Shown: positions 33,935 through 42,797, counted from the first letter of the stretch. The stretch: DNA of 54,215 nucleotides from an uncultured Bacteroidia bacterium (GCA_902774365.1 CACYHX010000025.1:1-54215), one strand, 5' to 3'. The notes: generated from the sequence alone by a model not told the origin. Translations and numbers: made by a program.

Positions 33935-36055
33935 ATGGCAGCAATTGAAAAAATCAGAAGACATTCCGGATTGTTGATCGCAATTATCGGTATTGCATTG
34001 TTAGCGTTTGTCTTACAAGACCTTTTCCAAAGTCAGGGAAGAAACACCGGCCCCGTCGTTGCTACGGTTGATGGTGACAAGATCGCAGTGAGGGACTTTG
34101 AGCAGCAAAAGGACAAGAACCTTGAAAACAGAAAAGCTCAGACCGGCAATGGCAACCTCTCTTCCGCTGAGACTTACAACATTTACAACAACACGCTGGA
34201 AGACATGATTAAGGACAACCTTATGACCAAGGAATACGAGGCCGCTGGCGTGGGTATCACCTCAGAGGAGCTTTACGACCAGATGACGGGCGACCACCCG
34301 CATCAGTGGATGGTGCAGAGCTTCAGCAACCCCGATGGCACCTTCAACAAGGAAAACGCCCTGAATTACCTTCAGAACCTCGACCAGCTTCCGCCTGAGT
34401 ACTACGATCGTTGGCTCGACTTCGAGAAGAGCATGAAGAAGGACCGCTTGGAAAACAAGTTCCTCAACCTGGTGAAGGCTTCCTATTTCCTGCCCACCGC
34501 TTTGGCTGAGAAATACTACCAAAACAAGAATACGAAGGCTTCTGCCGATGTTATCGTGTTGCGTTATACCAGCATTCCCGATTCAACAGTGGTCGTCACC
34601 GATGCCGACAACAAGGCTTACTACGAGGAGAACAAATACCGCTTTGAAACAGACGAACGCCGCGACATAGAGTATGTCGTGTTCGACATCAAACCGTCGC
34701 AGGAAGACCGTCAAGAGGCCTTCAAGCAGGTGGCCGACATGAGAAACGACTTCGTCAACACCGAAAACGTGATCAGCTTCGTCAACGCCAACTCCGACCA
34801 GCGTTACGACAGCACTTGGGTGGGTCAGAAAGACGTGCCTCAGATCATCGAAAAGGCCATCTTCGAAGATGGCAATGGCGTGGGCTTCGTGTTTGGCCCC
34901 TATGAGGATAACGAGACGATCAACCTGGTGCGCATCGTCGACCAGATGAACCGCCCCGATTCCCTGAAGGCCAGCCACATCCTGATTGGCTACGAGGGTG
35001 CCCTCAGAAGCGAATCCACCCTGACCGAGGAACAAGCCAAGGCCAAGGCCGACAGCATCCTGAACGTCCTGAAGAGCAATCCAAAGAATGAAGAGTTGTT
35101 TGCCGAGCTCGCCAATCAGTTCACCGACGACCCGTCGGGCAAAGACAAGGGCGGCGACCTGGATTGGTTCACCGATGGTCAGATGGTGAATGAGTTCAAT
35201 GAGTTTGTGGTCAACAACCCCGTGGGTGCCATGGATGTGGTGAAGACCATCTTCGGTTACCATATCGTCAAGGTCACCGGCAAGACTGAACCGCAACCCA
35301 AAGTGCGTCTGGCTTACCTGAAGCACGAACTCACACCTAGCACCAAGACTTACAAGAACATCTTCGCTGACGCCAACAAGTTCGTCATCGAAAACAGAAC
35401 CTACGACAAGTTCAACCAAGCCATCGAAGAGCAAGGCCTCACCAAGCGTACCATGCCTAGAATGAGCAAGTCGACCACGCAAATCGCCGGTATCGAGAAC
35501 CCGCGTGAGATTGTCCGCTGGGCGTTCGACAAGAACAGAAAAGAAGGCGATGTCTCTGAGAAGATCTTCGAACTCGACAACATGTTTGTCGTGGCTGCCC
35601 TGACGGGCATCGTCAAAGAAGGCTATGCTCCTTTGAACATCGTTGCCGACCAGGCCAAGTACCAAATCCTCAACAAGAAGAAGGGTGAGGTAGCCGTCGA
35701 AAAGATGAAGGCTTGTGGCAACGACTTCAACAGAATGATCAGCGAACTGGGTGCTGAGTCGGCAACCGTGACCGATGTCAACATTGAATCGCGCGTGCTC
35801 AGCAACTTTGGTGTTGAGGCCGACATCATCGGCACCATCCTTGGCATGAAGGAAGGTGAGGAAGTGGGTCCCATCGCTGGCAACTCGAGCGCTTTCATCA
35901 TCAAGAATGTGAAGATCGAACAACCGGCTCCCACCACCGACTACACCGAAGTCATCAGGGAAAAGACCAGCCAGTTCACCAACAAGGCCTCTGGCGTCTA
36001 TAGCGCCCTGAGAAATCTAGCTAAGATCAAGGACAACAGAACCGACATCTTCTAA
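33935..36055 (+). CDS. PpiD/SurA-type periplasmic peptidyl-prolyl isomerase
   Basis: 706 residues. It is anchored by one N-terminal helix (GLLIAIIGIALLAFVLQDLF), followed by a SurA_N-like helical chaperone domain to ~240. A parvulin domain is at about 345-455, recognised by SLKASHILIGYEG, SKDKGGDLDWFTDGQMV and FGYHIVKVTGK. It should fold outer-membrane proteins as they cross the periplasm. It has its own promoter and a strong terminator, with codon bias of a well-expressed gene. E. coli PpiD shares the layout. Confidence 0.92.
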   Translation: MAAIEKIRRHSGLLIAIIGIALLAFVLQDLFQSQGRNTGPVVATVDGDKIAVRDFEQQKDKNLENRKAQTGNGNLSSAETYNIYNNTLEDMIKDNLMTKEYEAAGVGITSEELYDQMTGDHPHQWMVQSFSNPDGTFNKENALNYLQNLDQLPPEYYDRWLDFEKSMKKDRLENKFLNLVKASYFLPTALAEKYYQNKNTKASADVIVLRYTSIPDSTVVVTDADNKAYYEENKYRFETDERRDIEYVVFDIKPSQEDRQEAFKQVADMRNDFVNTENVISFVNANSDQRYDSTWVGQKDVPQIIEKAIFEDGNGVGFVFGPYEDNETINLVRIVDQMNRPDSLKASHILIGYEGALRSESTLTEEQAKAKADSILNVLKSNPKNEELFAELANQFTDDPSGKDKGGDLDWFTDGQMVNEFNEFVVNNPVGAMDVVKTIFGYHIVKVTGKTEPQPKVRLAYLKHELTPSTKTYKNIFADANKFVIENRTYDKFNQAIEEQGLTKRTMPRMSKSTTQIAGIENPREIVRWAFDKNRKEGDVSEKIFELDNMFVVAALTGIVKEGYAPLNIVADQAKYQILNKKKGEVAVEKMKACGNDFNRMISELGAESATVTDVNIESRVLSNFGVEADIIGTILGMKEGEEVGPIAGNSSAFIIKNVKIEQPAPTTDYTEVIREKTSQFTNKASGVYSALRNLAKIKDNRTDIF

Positions 36056-36080
36056 TTGGTGGCCTATCGGTATTAACATG

Positions 36081-36109
36081 AAAAGGTGCGTCGCAAAAAC
36101 GCACCTTTT
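36081..36109. terminator. Terminator after ppiD
   Basis: Perfect 11-bp stem AAAAGGTGCGT/ACGCACCTTTT with a 7-nt loop. T-runs on both strands allow it to work in either direction. Confidence 0.88.
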
Positions 36110-36180
36110 CTGCTTTATGAAATACTAATCGACTCGAAAATCCGTTCAAAGTAAAGTTGAACACATAATTAGAATAACCC

Positions 36181-37593
36181 ATGAAAAGATTACACTTATC
36201 CTTGTTTGTCGTTGCCATAGCCTGCCTCCTGGTGGGCTGCCGTAAACCTGTCGAGGTGTCGTTTGACAATCAGTCGCAGACTATCGCGGCCGAAGGTGGC
36301 ACCTATAGCGTAGAACTCAAGTCGAATGGCGACTGGAGCATTGATGCCACGGCGGAATGGCTCACGGTGTCGCCAACTTCAGGCCATGGTGACGCCACGC
36401 TGACCCTTGAGGCACAACGTAATACCACCCATGAGACCCGTAGCACGGAGATAAAGGCTACCACCAAGGACAACACGGCCACGCTGACCGTAAGCCAGGA
36501 ATTTATACCTAACGTCCATCCCGAAGAACATTACCTGACCATCACGCCTACCGAGTATGAAGTGGGCTACCAAGGCGGAATTACGACCATCGACATAGAG
36601 TGTGATGAGGAATGGATGACGGATGAAGGAGTCAACTGGGTCAGGTTCGACAGAACCGAAGGCAACGGCTACGACCAAATCGTGCTGACCGTGCTCGAAA
36701 ACACCACATTCGTTTCAAGAATGGCCGAGATTAAGTTCGTTTCGCCATCCAATTGTATGGCCTTGTTGGTAGTAAGACAAGAAGCTGCCATCGACCCTCA
36801 TTACTTGGAAGTCAGCCCTAGGGGGATTTCCATAGGAAAAGAAGGTGGCACGGGCGCGTTTACCGTCGAAACCGATGAAGATTGGCAGGTGACTAGCGAT
36901 TGCAACTGGTTGACCCTGTCGACAGAAAGTGGCTTTGGCAATGGCAGCTTTGAGGTCACTGCCGAACCCAATGAGATTTTTGTGGCCAGGCAGGCTAGGG
37001 TGAAAGTCGTCTCCAGAAATCTCGAGAAAATCGTTTTCGTTACCCAAGAGCCGGGCGATGACCCTTACATGGCTTCCATCGAGCCTGACACCCTCCATAT
37101 AGATTCTCCCAATGGCGGCAGAGCAGAGCTTACTATCACTGCCAACTGCGAATGGACCATTGAGGCTCCTTCGTGGATCACCTTGATGACCACGGAAGGC
37201 TCTCACAATGCCACACTTGAAATTATGGTAGGATACAACAACATGTTTGTGGCAAGGACCGGTGTCATCTCTGTGATGCTTGGCGGCGAGGTGCTGGCGA
37301 GCACTGTGGTGGTGCAAGAGGGAAGAGAAAGCATCTTGACCGTTGATGTGACGGATGTCACCATGCCTGCCCAAGGAGGAGCACAGTATTTCAATGTTAC
37401 CTCCAATCAACCTTGGGAGATTCATCTTGACGCAGAATGGATACAATGTACGCCTAGCTTGGGGGGTGAAGGCACCACCAATGTGATGGTGAAGGCTGTT
37501 GAGTGGCAAGGTAGTGAACCACGCGAAGCGCTGATTATCATCAAAGGTGACTTTGGCGCCATAACTACCGTGTGGGTGCATCAAAACCCATAA
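36181..37593 (+). CDS. Lipoprotein with five BACON domains
   Basis: 470 residues. The signal ends CLLVGCRK, Cys20 modified. The rest is five repeats of about 85 residues, each with EGGT/QGG, a W in a DW/EW motif, WLT/WIT and a final V..QE: ~28-107, ~118-200, ~206-290, ~295-380 and ~385-470. BACON domains are beta sandwiches that bind carbohydrate or mucin, or act as spacers in Bacteroidales surface proteins. No catalytic domain is attached, so it may be a pure binding protein. Only a weak -7 (TAAAGTTG, 36152) lies upstream. Confidence 0.88.
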   Translation: MKRLHLSLFVVAIACLLVGCRKPVEVSFDNQSQTIAAEGGTYSVELKSNGDWSIDATAEWLTVSPTSGHGDATLTLEAQRNTTHETRSTEIKATTKDNTATLTVSQEFIPNVHPEEHYLTITPTEYEVGYQGGITTIDIECDEEWMTDEGVNWVRFDRTEGNGYDQIVLTVLENTTFVSRMAEIKFVSPSNCMALLVVRQEAAIDPHYLEVSPRGISIGKEGGTGAFTVETDEDWQVTSDCNWLTLSTESGFGNGSFEVTAEPNEIFVARQARVKVVSRNLEKIVFVTQEPGDDPYMASIEPDTLHIDSPNGGRAELTITANCEWTIEAPSWITLMTTEGSHNATLEIMVGYNNMFVARTGVISVMLGGEVLASTVVVQEGRESILTVDVTDVTMPAQGGAQYFNVTSNQPWEIHLDAEWIQCTPSLGGEGTTNVMVKAVEWQGSEPREALIIIKGDFGAITTVWVHQNP

Positions 37594-37608
37594 TGGAATC
37601 ATCCCGAT

Positions 37609-37646
37609 AACGAAAAAAGACGGTCAACAGGCCGTCTTTTTTCGTT
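37609..37646. terminator. Bidirectional terminator between convergent genes
   Basis: Perfect 15-bp stem AACGAAAAAAGACGG/CCGTCTTTTTTCGTT with an 8-nt loop. It serves the BACON gene and the C69 gene. Confidence 0.9.
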
Positions 37647-37661
37647 TCTAGAAGGTTGGCT

Positions 37662-39263
37662 TTAGAACCCGAAGCTGAACCAGTACCAGAACTTGTTCTC
37701 CATCTCCTTCCAGGCTTGTCGTGTGGAGGCGGCGAAGTCGGAGGTGTATTGGTTGAGCAGCTCGGTGGCTTCCTCGGTCTTGTCTTCGGCGATCAATGCC
37801 TTGGCTTTGCTCTCGAGGGCCGGGATTTCGTCGAAGGCCTTTTGCTCGAAGCGATTGGCGGTGCCGAGAAGGGTCTCCTTGCAGCGGCCCCACTGCACGG
37901 TAGCCAGCTTGTTGGCCTTACGGTAGTGCCAAATCCAGGCTTCCTCGCGGTAGCGCAGCTGACCGCATTTGTCGAAGCCGTCGGGCAGGGTGGTGGAGCC
38001 GGAGAAGATGGGGATGCGCGGGCTTTGGCCTGGGTTGTCGCAAGCCATCCAGCAGATGGCGCCGATTTCGTCGGGCATCCAACTACGGCATTGGATGATG
38101 TGGTGGTAGCTGCTCCAAGCCACGGCTACGGTGCGTTGGAAGTTGATGGTGCCGGGGGCGAGGTAGTTGAGTGTGTTCATCATCGCGCTACCCACCCAGG
38201 GGTTGGCCACGGGGCTGATGATGGTGTCGTTGACCACGCCGTCGTCGGTGCGTTTCTTGGCCACCATCTTCACGTTGCGTGTCATGTCCATGTCGGTGCC
38301 TTCGTAGGTGCTGCGGAAGAGCTCCATCACCTTGCGCACGTCGACGTTCTCGTCGGGTTTCACCGAGAAGGGCAGTTCGGGCATGTCGCGGTTGAGGTTC
38401 AACGAGGGCGCCAGCTGGCTGAGGATGAAGAACTCACGGTCGCTGTAGTTCTTGCCACCGCCATATTCGGCGCGGAAGGCCTTCCAGAAGACGAAGTCGC
38501 CCTTGCCGTCCCAGAGACCGTATTTCTTTGCTACGGCTTCGCAGTTGTCGGAGCAGTAGAAGTCCTTGCTCTTGCGTTCCAGCTTGCCGATGCGGGCGAT
38601 GTTGGCGCTGACGCCCACTTCATCGTCGGGGATGCGCTTGGCGGCCCACACGCCACCGATTTTGTCGGGACCTTCGCCGAGGATTTCCATCTGCCACACT
38701 TCGTTTTTGTCGGCGATGGTGATGCACTCGCCGCCGTCGCCATAACCATATTCCTTCACCAGCTTGCCGATGAGTTGGATGGCGTCGCGGGCGTTGTCAC
38801 AGCGCATCAAGGCTACGCGCTCCAGCTCTTCGATCATGAACATGCCTTTGTTATTGACCAGAGTGTCGGGACCCGAGAAGGTGGTCTCGCCGATGGCCAG
38901 TTGTTTTTCGTTGAGGCAAGGATAAGCGGTGTTAAGGTAGGCGTAGGTATGTGCCACCTCCGGGATCTCGCCTGCCAGCTCCACTTTACGGTTGTCGAAG
39001 GGGTCTTCGGTGTGCATGGTGCCTTTGTAGACCTTGTACATCTCACCTTTTTCGTGGTCGGCGGCGGCTTCCCAACGCATCCAGGTGCGGTAGCGGCCGT
39101 CGCAGGTGTGTGTGGTGATGACGGAGCCGTCGGTGGTGGCTTTCTTGCCCACCATGATGCTGGTGCAGTTGGCCCCGACGAGGCGTTCGTTTTCGTCCTG
39201 TGCCATCGTGTTCAAGCCGATGAGCAGCAGGGCGGAGAGGAGTAATGATTTGAATTTGAGCAT
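37662..39263 (-). CDS. Secreted C69-family dipeptidase
   Basis: 533 residues, signal peptide to about 22 (GLNTMAQ). C69 peptidases are N-terminal-nucleophile enzymes; Cys33 in VGANCTSIMVGKKATTDGSV fits the autoprocessed nucleophile, with a short propeptide before it. Other family stretches are GRYRTWMRW, ECITIADKNEVWQMEI and RANIARIGKLE-like VSANIARIGKLE. It should release dipeptides outside the cytoplasm. It has a single-gene transcription unit with promoter at 39362 and a leader rich in CAACAAT words. A long open frame on the opposite strand is a codon-bias shadow. Confidence 0.92.
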   Translation of the reverse strand: MLKFKSLLLSALLLIGLNTMAQDENERLVGANCTSIMVGKKATTDGSVITTHTCDGRYRTWMRWEAAADHEKGEMYKVYKGTMHTEDPFDNRKVELAGEIPEVAHTYAYLNTAYPCLNEKQLAIGETTFSGPDTLVNNKGMFMIEELERVALMRCDNARDAIQLIGKLVKEYGYGDGGECITIADKNEVWQMEILGEGPDKIGGVWAAKRIPDDEVGVSANIARIGKLERKSKDFYCSDNCEAVAKKYGLWDGKGDFVFWKAFRAEYGGGKNYSDREFFILSQLAPSLNLNRDMPELPFSVKPDENVDVRKVMELFRSTYEGTDMDMTRNVKMVAKKRTDDGVVNDTIISPVANPWVGSAMMNTLNYLAPGTINFQRTVAVAWSSYHHIIQCRSWMPDEIGAICWMACDNPGQSPRIPIFSGSTTLPDGFDKCGQLRYREEAWIWHYRKANKLATVQWGRCKETLLGTANRFEQKAFDEIPALESKAKALIAEDKTEEATELLNQYTSDFAASTRQAWKEMENKFWYWFSFGF

Positions 39264-39320
39264 ATTGGTTGTTGAATTGTTGATTGTTTAATTGTTTAAT
39301 TGTTGATTGTTTAATTGTTG
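39264..39320. repeat. Run of TTGTTGA/TTGTTTAA words in the C69 leader
   Basis: About seven 7- to 8-bp words alternate (TTGTTGA, TTGTTTAA). They lie between the promoter at 39362 and the ATG at 39263, so they are transcribed as an A/C-rich, apparently unstructured 5' leader. Confidence 0.8.
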
Positions 39321-39361
39321 TGGGTTGGTAGTATTGACCTTAGGTCTAATTTATGGGAGTC

Positions 39362-39369
39362 CAAAAATA
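39362..39369 (-). promoter_or_regulatory. -7 promoter element (TATTTTTG) of the C69 gene
   Basis: A perfect TAnnTTTG on the minus strand, giving a leader of about 90 nt. Confidence 0.65.
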
Positions 39370-39431
39370 GGAAAGAAAATGGTAGGTTGGAGAAAAAAGG
39401 AAAGATTTGTTTGTAGAGATGTGTTTTTTTC

Positions 39432-39439
39432 TAAATTTG
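39432..39439 (+). promoter_or_regulatory. -7 promoter element (TAAATTTG)
   Basis: A perfect TAnnTTTG 23 bp before ATG 39463, with TTTG at 39410-39413 as -33 (18-bp spacer). Confidence 0.7.
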
Positions 39440-39462
39440 TAGCGTAAACATAAAACTGTCCA

Positions 39463-40095
39463 ATGATGAAAAAGTCGATCATTATTATTCTTTTGGCCGT
39501 CATTTCGATGGGTGTTTTCGGACAAGACAAAGGCGAAAAATACCTTTCTCCAAGCATCTCGGCTTCATTTGGTAGACAATATGGCACGTATCTTTATAGT
39601 AGTTATAGTGCATCGCAGCCTTTGAGTGTTTCGATAGACCAAAGTCTGGAATTCGGGTATTTCTTTGCTAACGATTGGCGTTTTGCGATTGCTTTGGATG
39701 TTCCTTATGCCGCGGTTCCTAGAAGCCAAGACGATAATGGATGGGAATTTAGCCATGCCATAGGAATCTACCTCAATCCTAGCTTTGCGTATTATGTTCC
39801 TCTTTATTCAGACAAATTGTTTTATGTCCCGGAGATAGGTGTTAGATTAGGAGTGGAGTTGGATTATGTTGATAATGTTCATCATAACGGTCTGAATTAT
39901 AAAGGACACTATCGCGGTTTTTCTGTGTATGCCAATCTTTTTGGGCTTGAGTATCGTGTGAGCAAAAAATTTGCGATTGGAGTTGGTGTAGGCTCAATCT
40001 ACTATACCCTTATGAAGGACGACCAAAGATACGTCTATGAGGTTTGGCAGTTCACTTTCAATAATGCCAGTGTCTCCGCTAAGTTTTATCTATGA
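39463..40095 (+). CDS. Small outer-membrane beta-barrel-like protein
   Basis: 210 residues (start ATG 39463 or the next codon), signal peptide to about 21 (GVFGQ). The body alternates Tyr/Phe with polar residues in strand-length pieces (SISASFGRQYGTYLYSSY, LEFGYFFANDWRFAIALD, FAIGVGVGSIYYTL) and ends VSAKFYL. This suits an 8-strand barrel of the OmpW/opacity type. The family is not named with certainty. Codons are AT-rich. It overlaps the hemW tail by 6 bp, convergent. Confidence 0.72.
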   Translation: MMKKSIIIILLAVISMGVFGQDKGEKYLSPSISASFGRQYGTYLYSSYSASQPLSVSIDQSLEFGYFFANDWRFAIALDVPYAAVPRSQDDNGWEFSHAIGIYLNPSFAYYVPLYSDKLFYVPEIGVRLGVELDYVDNVHHNGLNYKGHYRGFSVYANLFGLEYRVSKKFAIGVGVGSIYYTLMKDDQRYVYEVWQFTFNNASVSAKFYL

Positions 40096-41298
40096 TTCCC
40101 AAAACAACTCCTCGGCTACGCCGTCGGCGAAGAGCATCTGCTCGTCGGTGAGGTAGAGGAACTCCCTTGTTTGTGAGAGGCGGCCTTGGGCAATTAACGG
40201 CTGGGCGTGTTGCTCGCAATAGGTCGAAAAGCGTTCCCCCATCTCGCGTTTCAGCCATTTCAGGTCGATGCCCCAATGGGTCCGCAGGCGCAGCATGACG
40301 TATTCATCGTAAAGCTGCTCGGGTGTCAGTTCTTCTTTTTCAGCTGCAAAAGTAGAACTGACACTCGCCACATTCCATTGCCGTGAAGTACCGTCGTAGG
40401 AATGTGCCGAGGGGCCAAAGCCTATGTAGGGCGTGCCGAACCAGTAGCTGGCATTGTGCTTCGAGTGCATCCCGCGGCGGCAGAAGTTGGAGATCTCATA
40501 ATGCAAAAAGCCGTTTTCCTTGGCGCGTTGACAGAGAATCCCATAGTCACGAAGGGCGTCTTCATCGTTGATGGGCCTGGCTTTCCCCAATTCAATCTGC
40601 TTGGTGAGGATGGAGTTGGGTTCCAAGGTGAGGGCATAGGCCGAGAGATGAGGCAGGTCGTAGGCGAAGAAAACATCCAAATTCTTGTTCCATTGCTCGG
40701 CATTGGAGGTGGGTAATCCATAGATGAGGTCGATGCTGATGTTGCTGAAACCGGCTTGTTTGGCCCAGTCGAGGCATTGCCGGGCATGATGTGCGTCGTG
40801 GCGGCGACCCAGATACTGCAAGTCGTCGTCGAAGAAGCTCTGGATGCCGATACTCAGTCGGTTGACTCCAAGTCGGCGCAAGCCTTCGAGGTATTCGGGA
40901 GACAGCGTGTCGGGGTTGGCCTCAAGGGTGATTTCGGCGTTTTCGGCAATGGCGTACGTATCTTTAATAAGGTGCAGTATGTCGCCGATTTCGTCAATGG
41001 AGAGCAGGGAAGGGGTGCCGCCACCGAAATAGAGGGTGTGGATGGTGGGGGCCTCTGAAGGCATAGATACGCTCCCTTTGCAGCCCATGTCATACCGAGC
41101 CTTTAGGGCGAGTGTATCTATGGGCTGCTGCGGTCGGTATGACATGCCTTCAGAGGCTAAATAATCCTTTCGCCCTACGATCTCTGCCTTCAATGCCTCC
41201 AGGAAGCGCTCTTTCAGCTTCAACGAAGGCAGCGAATAGAAACCGCAGTAGCCGCATTTCGACTTGCAGAAGGGGATATGGATGTAGATGCCAGCCAA
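40090..41298 (-). CDS. hemW: HemW-type radical SAM haem chaperone with an in-frame insertion
   Basis: 402 residues. The radical SAM cluster motif is C11-x3-C15-x2-C18 (HIPFCKSKCGYCGFYS). GGGTPSLLS, ITLEANPDTL, VNRLSIGIQSF and DLIYGLPT confirm the HemW/HemN-like family; HemW inserts haem and does not oxidise coproporphyrinogen. Between KAEIVGRKDY and TIHTLYFGGG lie about 36 extra residues (~48-83). They are coded by a complex palindromic element at 41051-41157, and the frame stays open. The insertion falls between the first helix and the SAM-binding GGG strand, a place that tolerates loops. Confidence 0.92.
   Translation of the reverse strand: MAGIYIHIPFCKSKCGYCGFYSLPSLKLKERFLEALKAEIVGRKDYLASEGMSYRPQQPIDTLALKARYDMGCKGSVSMPSEAPTIHTLYFGGGTPSLLSIDEIGDILHLIKDTYAIAENAEITLEANPDTLSPEYLEGLRRLGVNRLSIGIQSFFDDDLQYLGRRHDAHHARQCLDWAKQAGFSNISIDLIYGLPTSNAEQWNKNLDVFFAYDLPHLSAYALTLEPNSILTKQIELGKARPINDEDALRDYGILCQRAKENGFLHYEISNFCRRGMHSKHNASYWFGTPYIGFGPSAHSYDGTSRQWNVASVSSTFAAEKEELTPEQLYDEYVMLRLRTHWGIDLKWLKREMGERFSTYCEQHAQPLIAQGRLSQTREFLYLTDEQMLFADGVAEELFWES
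41051..41157. repeat. 107-bp palindromic element inside hemW
   Basis: Perfect 14-bp ends GCCTCTGAAGGCAT (41051-41064) and ATGCCTTCAGAGGC (41144-41157). Inside, three more blocks occur once on each strand: CATAGATAC (41062-41070 with 41114-41122), GCAGCCCAT (41080-41088 with 41120-41128) and GTCATACC (41089-41096 with 41136-41143). The block order differs between the arms, so they cannot all pair at once. Confidence 0.88.
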
Positions 41299-41341
41299 AG
41301 TCAGTTGATAGTTAGGAGTTGGGAGTTGGGAGTGAAAGAAA

Positions 41342-41384
41342 GAAGTGAGAAGCAGGGAGTATGATACTCCTCACTCCTCACTTC
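41342..41384. repeat. Two-part palindrome between aqpZ and hemW
   Basis: Outer arms GAAGTGAG (41342-41349) and CTCACTTC (41377-41384), inner arms GGAGTAT/ATACTCC (41356-41362, 41364-41370). Beside it lies the tandem GGAGTTGGGAGTTGGGAG (41322-41339). It could end aqpZ transcription, but no T-run is seen. Confidence 0.65.
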
Positions 41385-41407
41385 ACATTTATAACTTTAA
41401 TTAGAGA

Positions 41408-42145
41408 TTAGTCTTTCTTGCAGTTTTTGCAGCAGCCGGCGAGGCACTTGTAGGCCAGACCAGCGAGGCAGGCGCCGACGAGCGGAGCGACGATGAAGAG
41501 CCACACTTGACTCATGGCGCTCCAAACGCCGTTGGTGTTGGAGAACAGGGCAACGCCGAGCGAACGGGCGGGGTTGACCGAGGTGTTGGTCAGCGGGATG
41601 CTGATGAGGTGGATGAGCACCAGGGTAAGACCGATGGCCAGACCGCCGAACTTGCCGTTGGCGTGGCTGCTGTCGGTGACGCCGAGGATGACCATCAGGA
41701 ACACGAAGGTCAGCAGAGCTTCAACGAGGAAGGCACCACCCATCGAGATGGCTTGGTAGCCCGTCTCGGGACCGCCGCAAGCCTTCTGGAACATTTCACC
41801 GAAACCGTTGGAGGCAAACACGCCCGTGGCTTCGCCGCCGATGGCCTTAAAGACCACGAGGAGCAATGCGCCGGCGATGATACCGCCGATGAATTGGGCT
41901 GCCCAGTAAACGAGCATCTCTTTCAGGCTCATGCGGCCGTTGACGAAGACGCCAAAGCTGACAGCGGGGTTGAGGTGAGCACCCGAGATGTGACCGATGC
42001 CATAGGCCATGGCCACCACGGTGAGACCAAAGGCGATGGCTACGCCAAGGAAGCCAACGTGTCCGAACAAGGCGGTACCGCAACCGCCAAATACCAAAAC
42101 GAATGTGCCGAGCAATTCGGCGAAGAATTTGTTACATGTTTTCAT
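41408..42145 (-). CDS. aqpZ: Aquaporin Z-type water channel
   Basis: 245 residues with six membrane helices. Both NPA motifs are present (59-61 in GAHLNPAVSFG, 191-193 in TSVNPARSLG). The selectivity-filter residues match E. coli AqpZ: F39, H179, T188 and R194, which predicts water and not glycerol. The C terminus is unusual, with a short Cys/Lys-rich tail (KCLAGCCKNCKKD) that could bind metal or form disulfides. Promoter at 42232 on the minus strand, with a leader of about 80 nt. Confidence 0.94.
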   Translation of the reverse strand: MKTCNKFFAELLGTFVLVFGGCGTALFGHVGFLGVAIAFGLTVVAMAYGIGHISGAHLNPAVSFGVFVNGRMSLKEMLVYWAAQFIGGIIAGALLLVVFKAIGGEATGVFASNGFGEMFQKACGGPETGYQAISMGGAFLVEALLTFVFLMVILGVTDSSHANGKFGGLAIGLTLVLIHLISIPLTNTSVNPARSLGVALFSNTNGVWSAMSQVWLFIVAPLVGACLAGLAYKCLAGCCKNCKKD

Positions 42146-42231
42146 AACGTTTTGAAATTTAATTGGTTATTAGATTATTAAAACTTGTTGCTCGTCATTT
42201 TACCCCTATGATAACAATCCTAGAGACACCG

Positions 42232-42239
42232 CAAATGTA
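42232..42239 (-). promoter_or_regulatory. -7 promoter element (TACATTTG) of aqpZ
   Basis: A perfect TAnnTTTG on the minus strand, divergent from the cdd promoter. Confidence 0.6.
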
Positions 42240-42283
42240 CGAAATAATCAAAGGTAGGCAATTTTTTCTTTGACTTTTTTTAT

Positions 42284-42291
42284 TATCTTTG
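42284..42291 (+). promoter_or_regulatory. -7 promoter element (TATCTTTG) of cdd
   Basis: A perfect TAnnTTTG 20 bp before ATG 42312. It excludes the in-frame ATG at 42270. Confidence 0.65.
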
Positions 42292-42311
42292 CAGCATCAA
42301 CTCACACCAAT

Positions 42312-42797
42312 ATGGTTAAGGAAGAACGATTTGTCTGTCCTTACAAGGTCTACGACCGTGAGGACGAGCTGGCTCCTCAGGATGCCGAACTGATGCGTCG
42401 CGCGCACGAAGCCACGAAAAATTCCTATGCACCTTATTCCAAATTCTATGTCGGGGCGGCGGTTCGCCTTGCCAACGGCGTCGTCGTGACGGGCAGCAAC
42501 GTTGAGAATGCGGCCTATCCCAGCGGCCTCTGCGCCGAGCGCGTGGCGATGTTTGCCGCCATGGCCCAGTATCCCGGCGTGGCCCTTGAAGCCCTTGCGG
42601 TGACGGCCCACTCGGCCACCAAGACCATCGACGAGCCTGTGGCCCCCTGCGGCGCCTGCCGTCAGGTGATGGTGGAGGTGGAGCAGCTGTCGAAACAGCC
42701 GCTGCGTGTGATGTGCCAGGGCGAGACGGGACCTATCATGGTCTTCGACGGCATCGAATCGTTGATGCCGTTTATCTTCTTGGATAAATTCCTGTGA
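42312..42797 (+). CDS. cdd: Cytidine deaminase
   Basis: 161 residues, a tetrameric-type cytidine deaminase that turns cytidine into uridine for pyrimidine salvage. The zinc site is C74-A-E76 (GLCAERVAMF) and P112-C113-x2-C116 (APCGACRQVM), and the substrate loop NVENAAYPSG precedes it. About 20 extra N-terminal residues come before the usual start. It is convergent with gtrA across a palindromic repeat. Confidence 0.95.
   Translation: MVKEERFVCPYKVYDREDELAPQDAELMRRAHEATKNSYAPYSKFYVGAAVRLANGVVVTGSNVENAAYPSGLCAERVAMFAAMAQYPGVALEALAVTAHSATKTIDEPVAPCGACRQVMVEVEQLSKQPLRVMCQGETGPIMVFDGIESLMPFIFLDKFL

Noticed and set aside
37656-39245. 529-codon open frame on the plus strand
   Set aside because: It is antisense to the C69 dipeptidase gene, which has clear family motifs, signal peptide and promoter. 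The open frame follows from its codon bias.
40090-41298. Coproporphyrinogen III oxidase (HemN)
   Set aside because: The length and the N-terminal HIPFCKSKCGYCGFYS context fit the HemW chaperone group better than true HemN.
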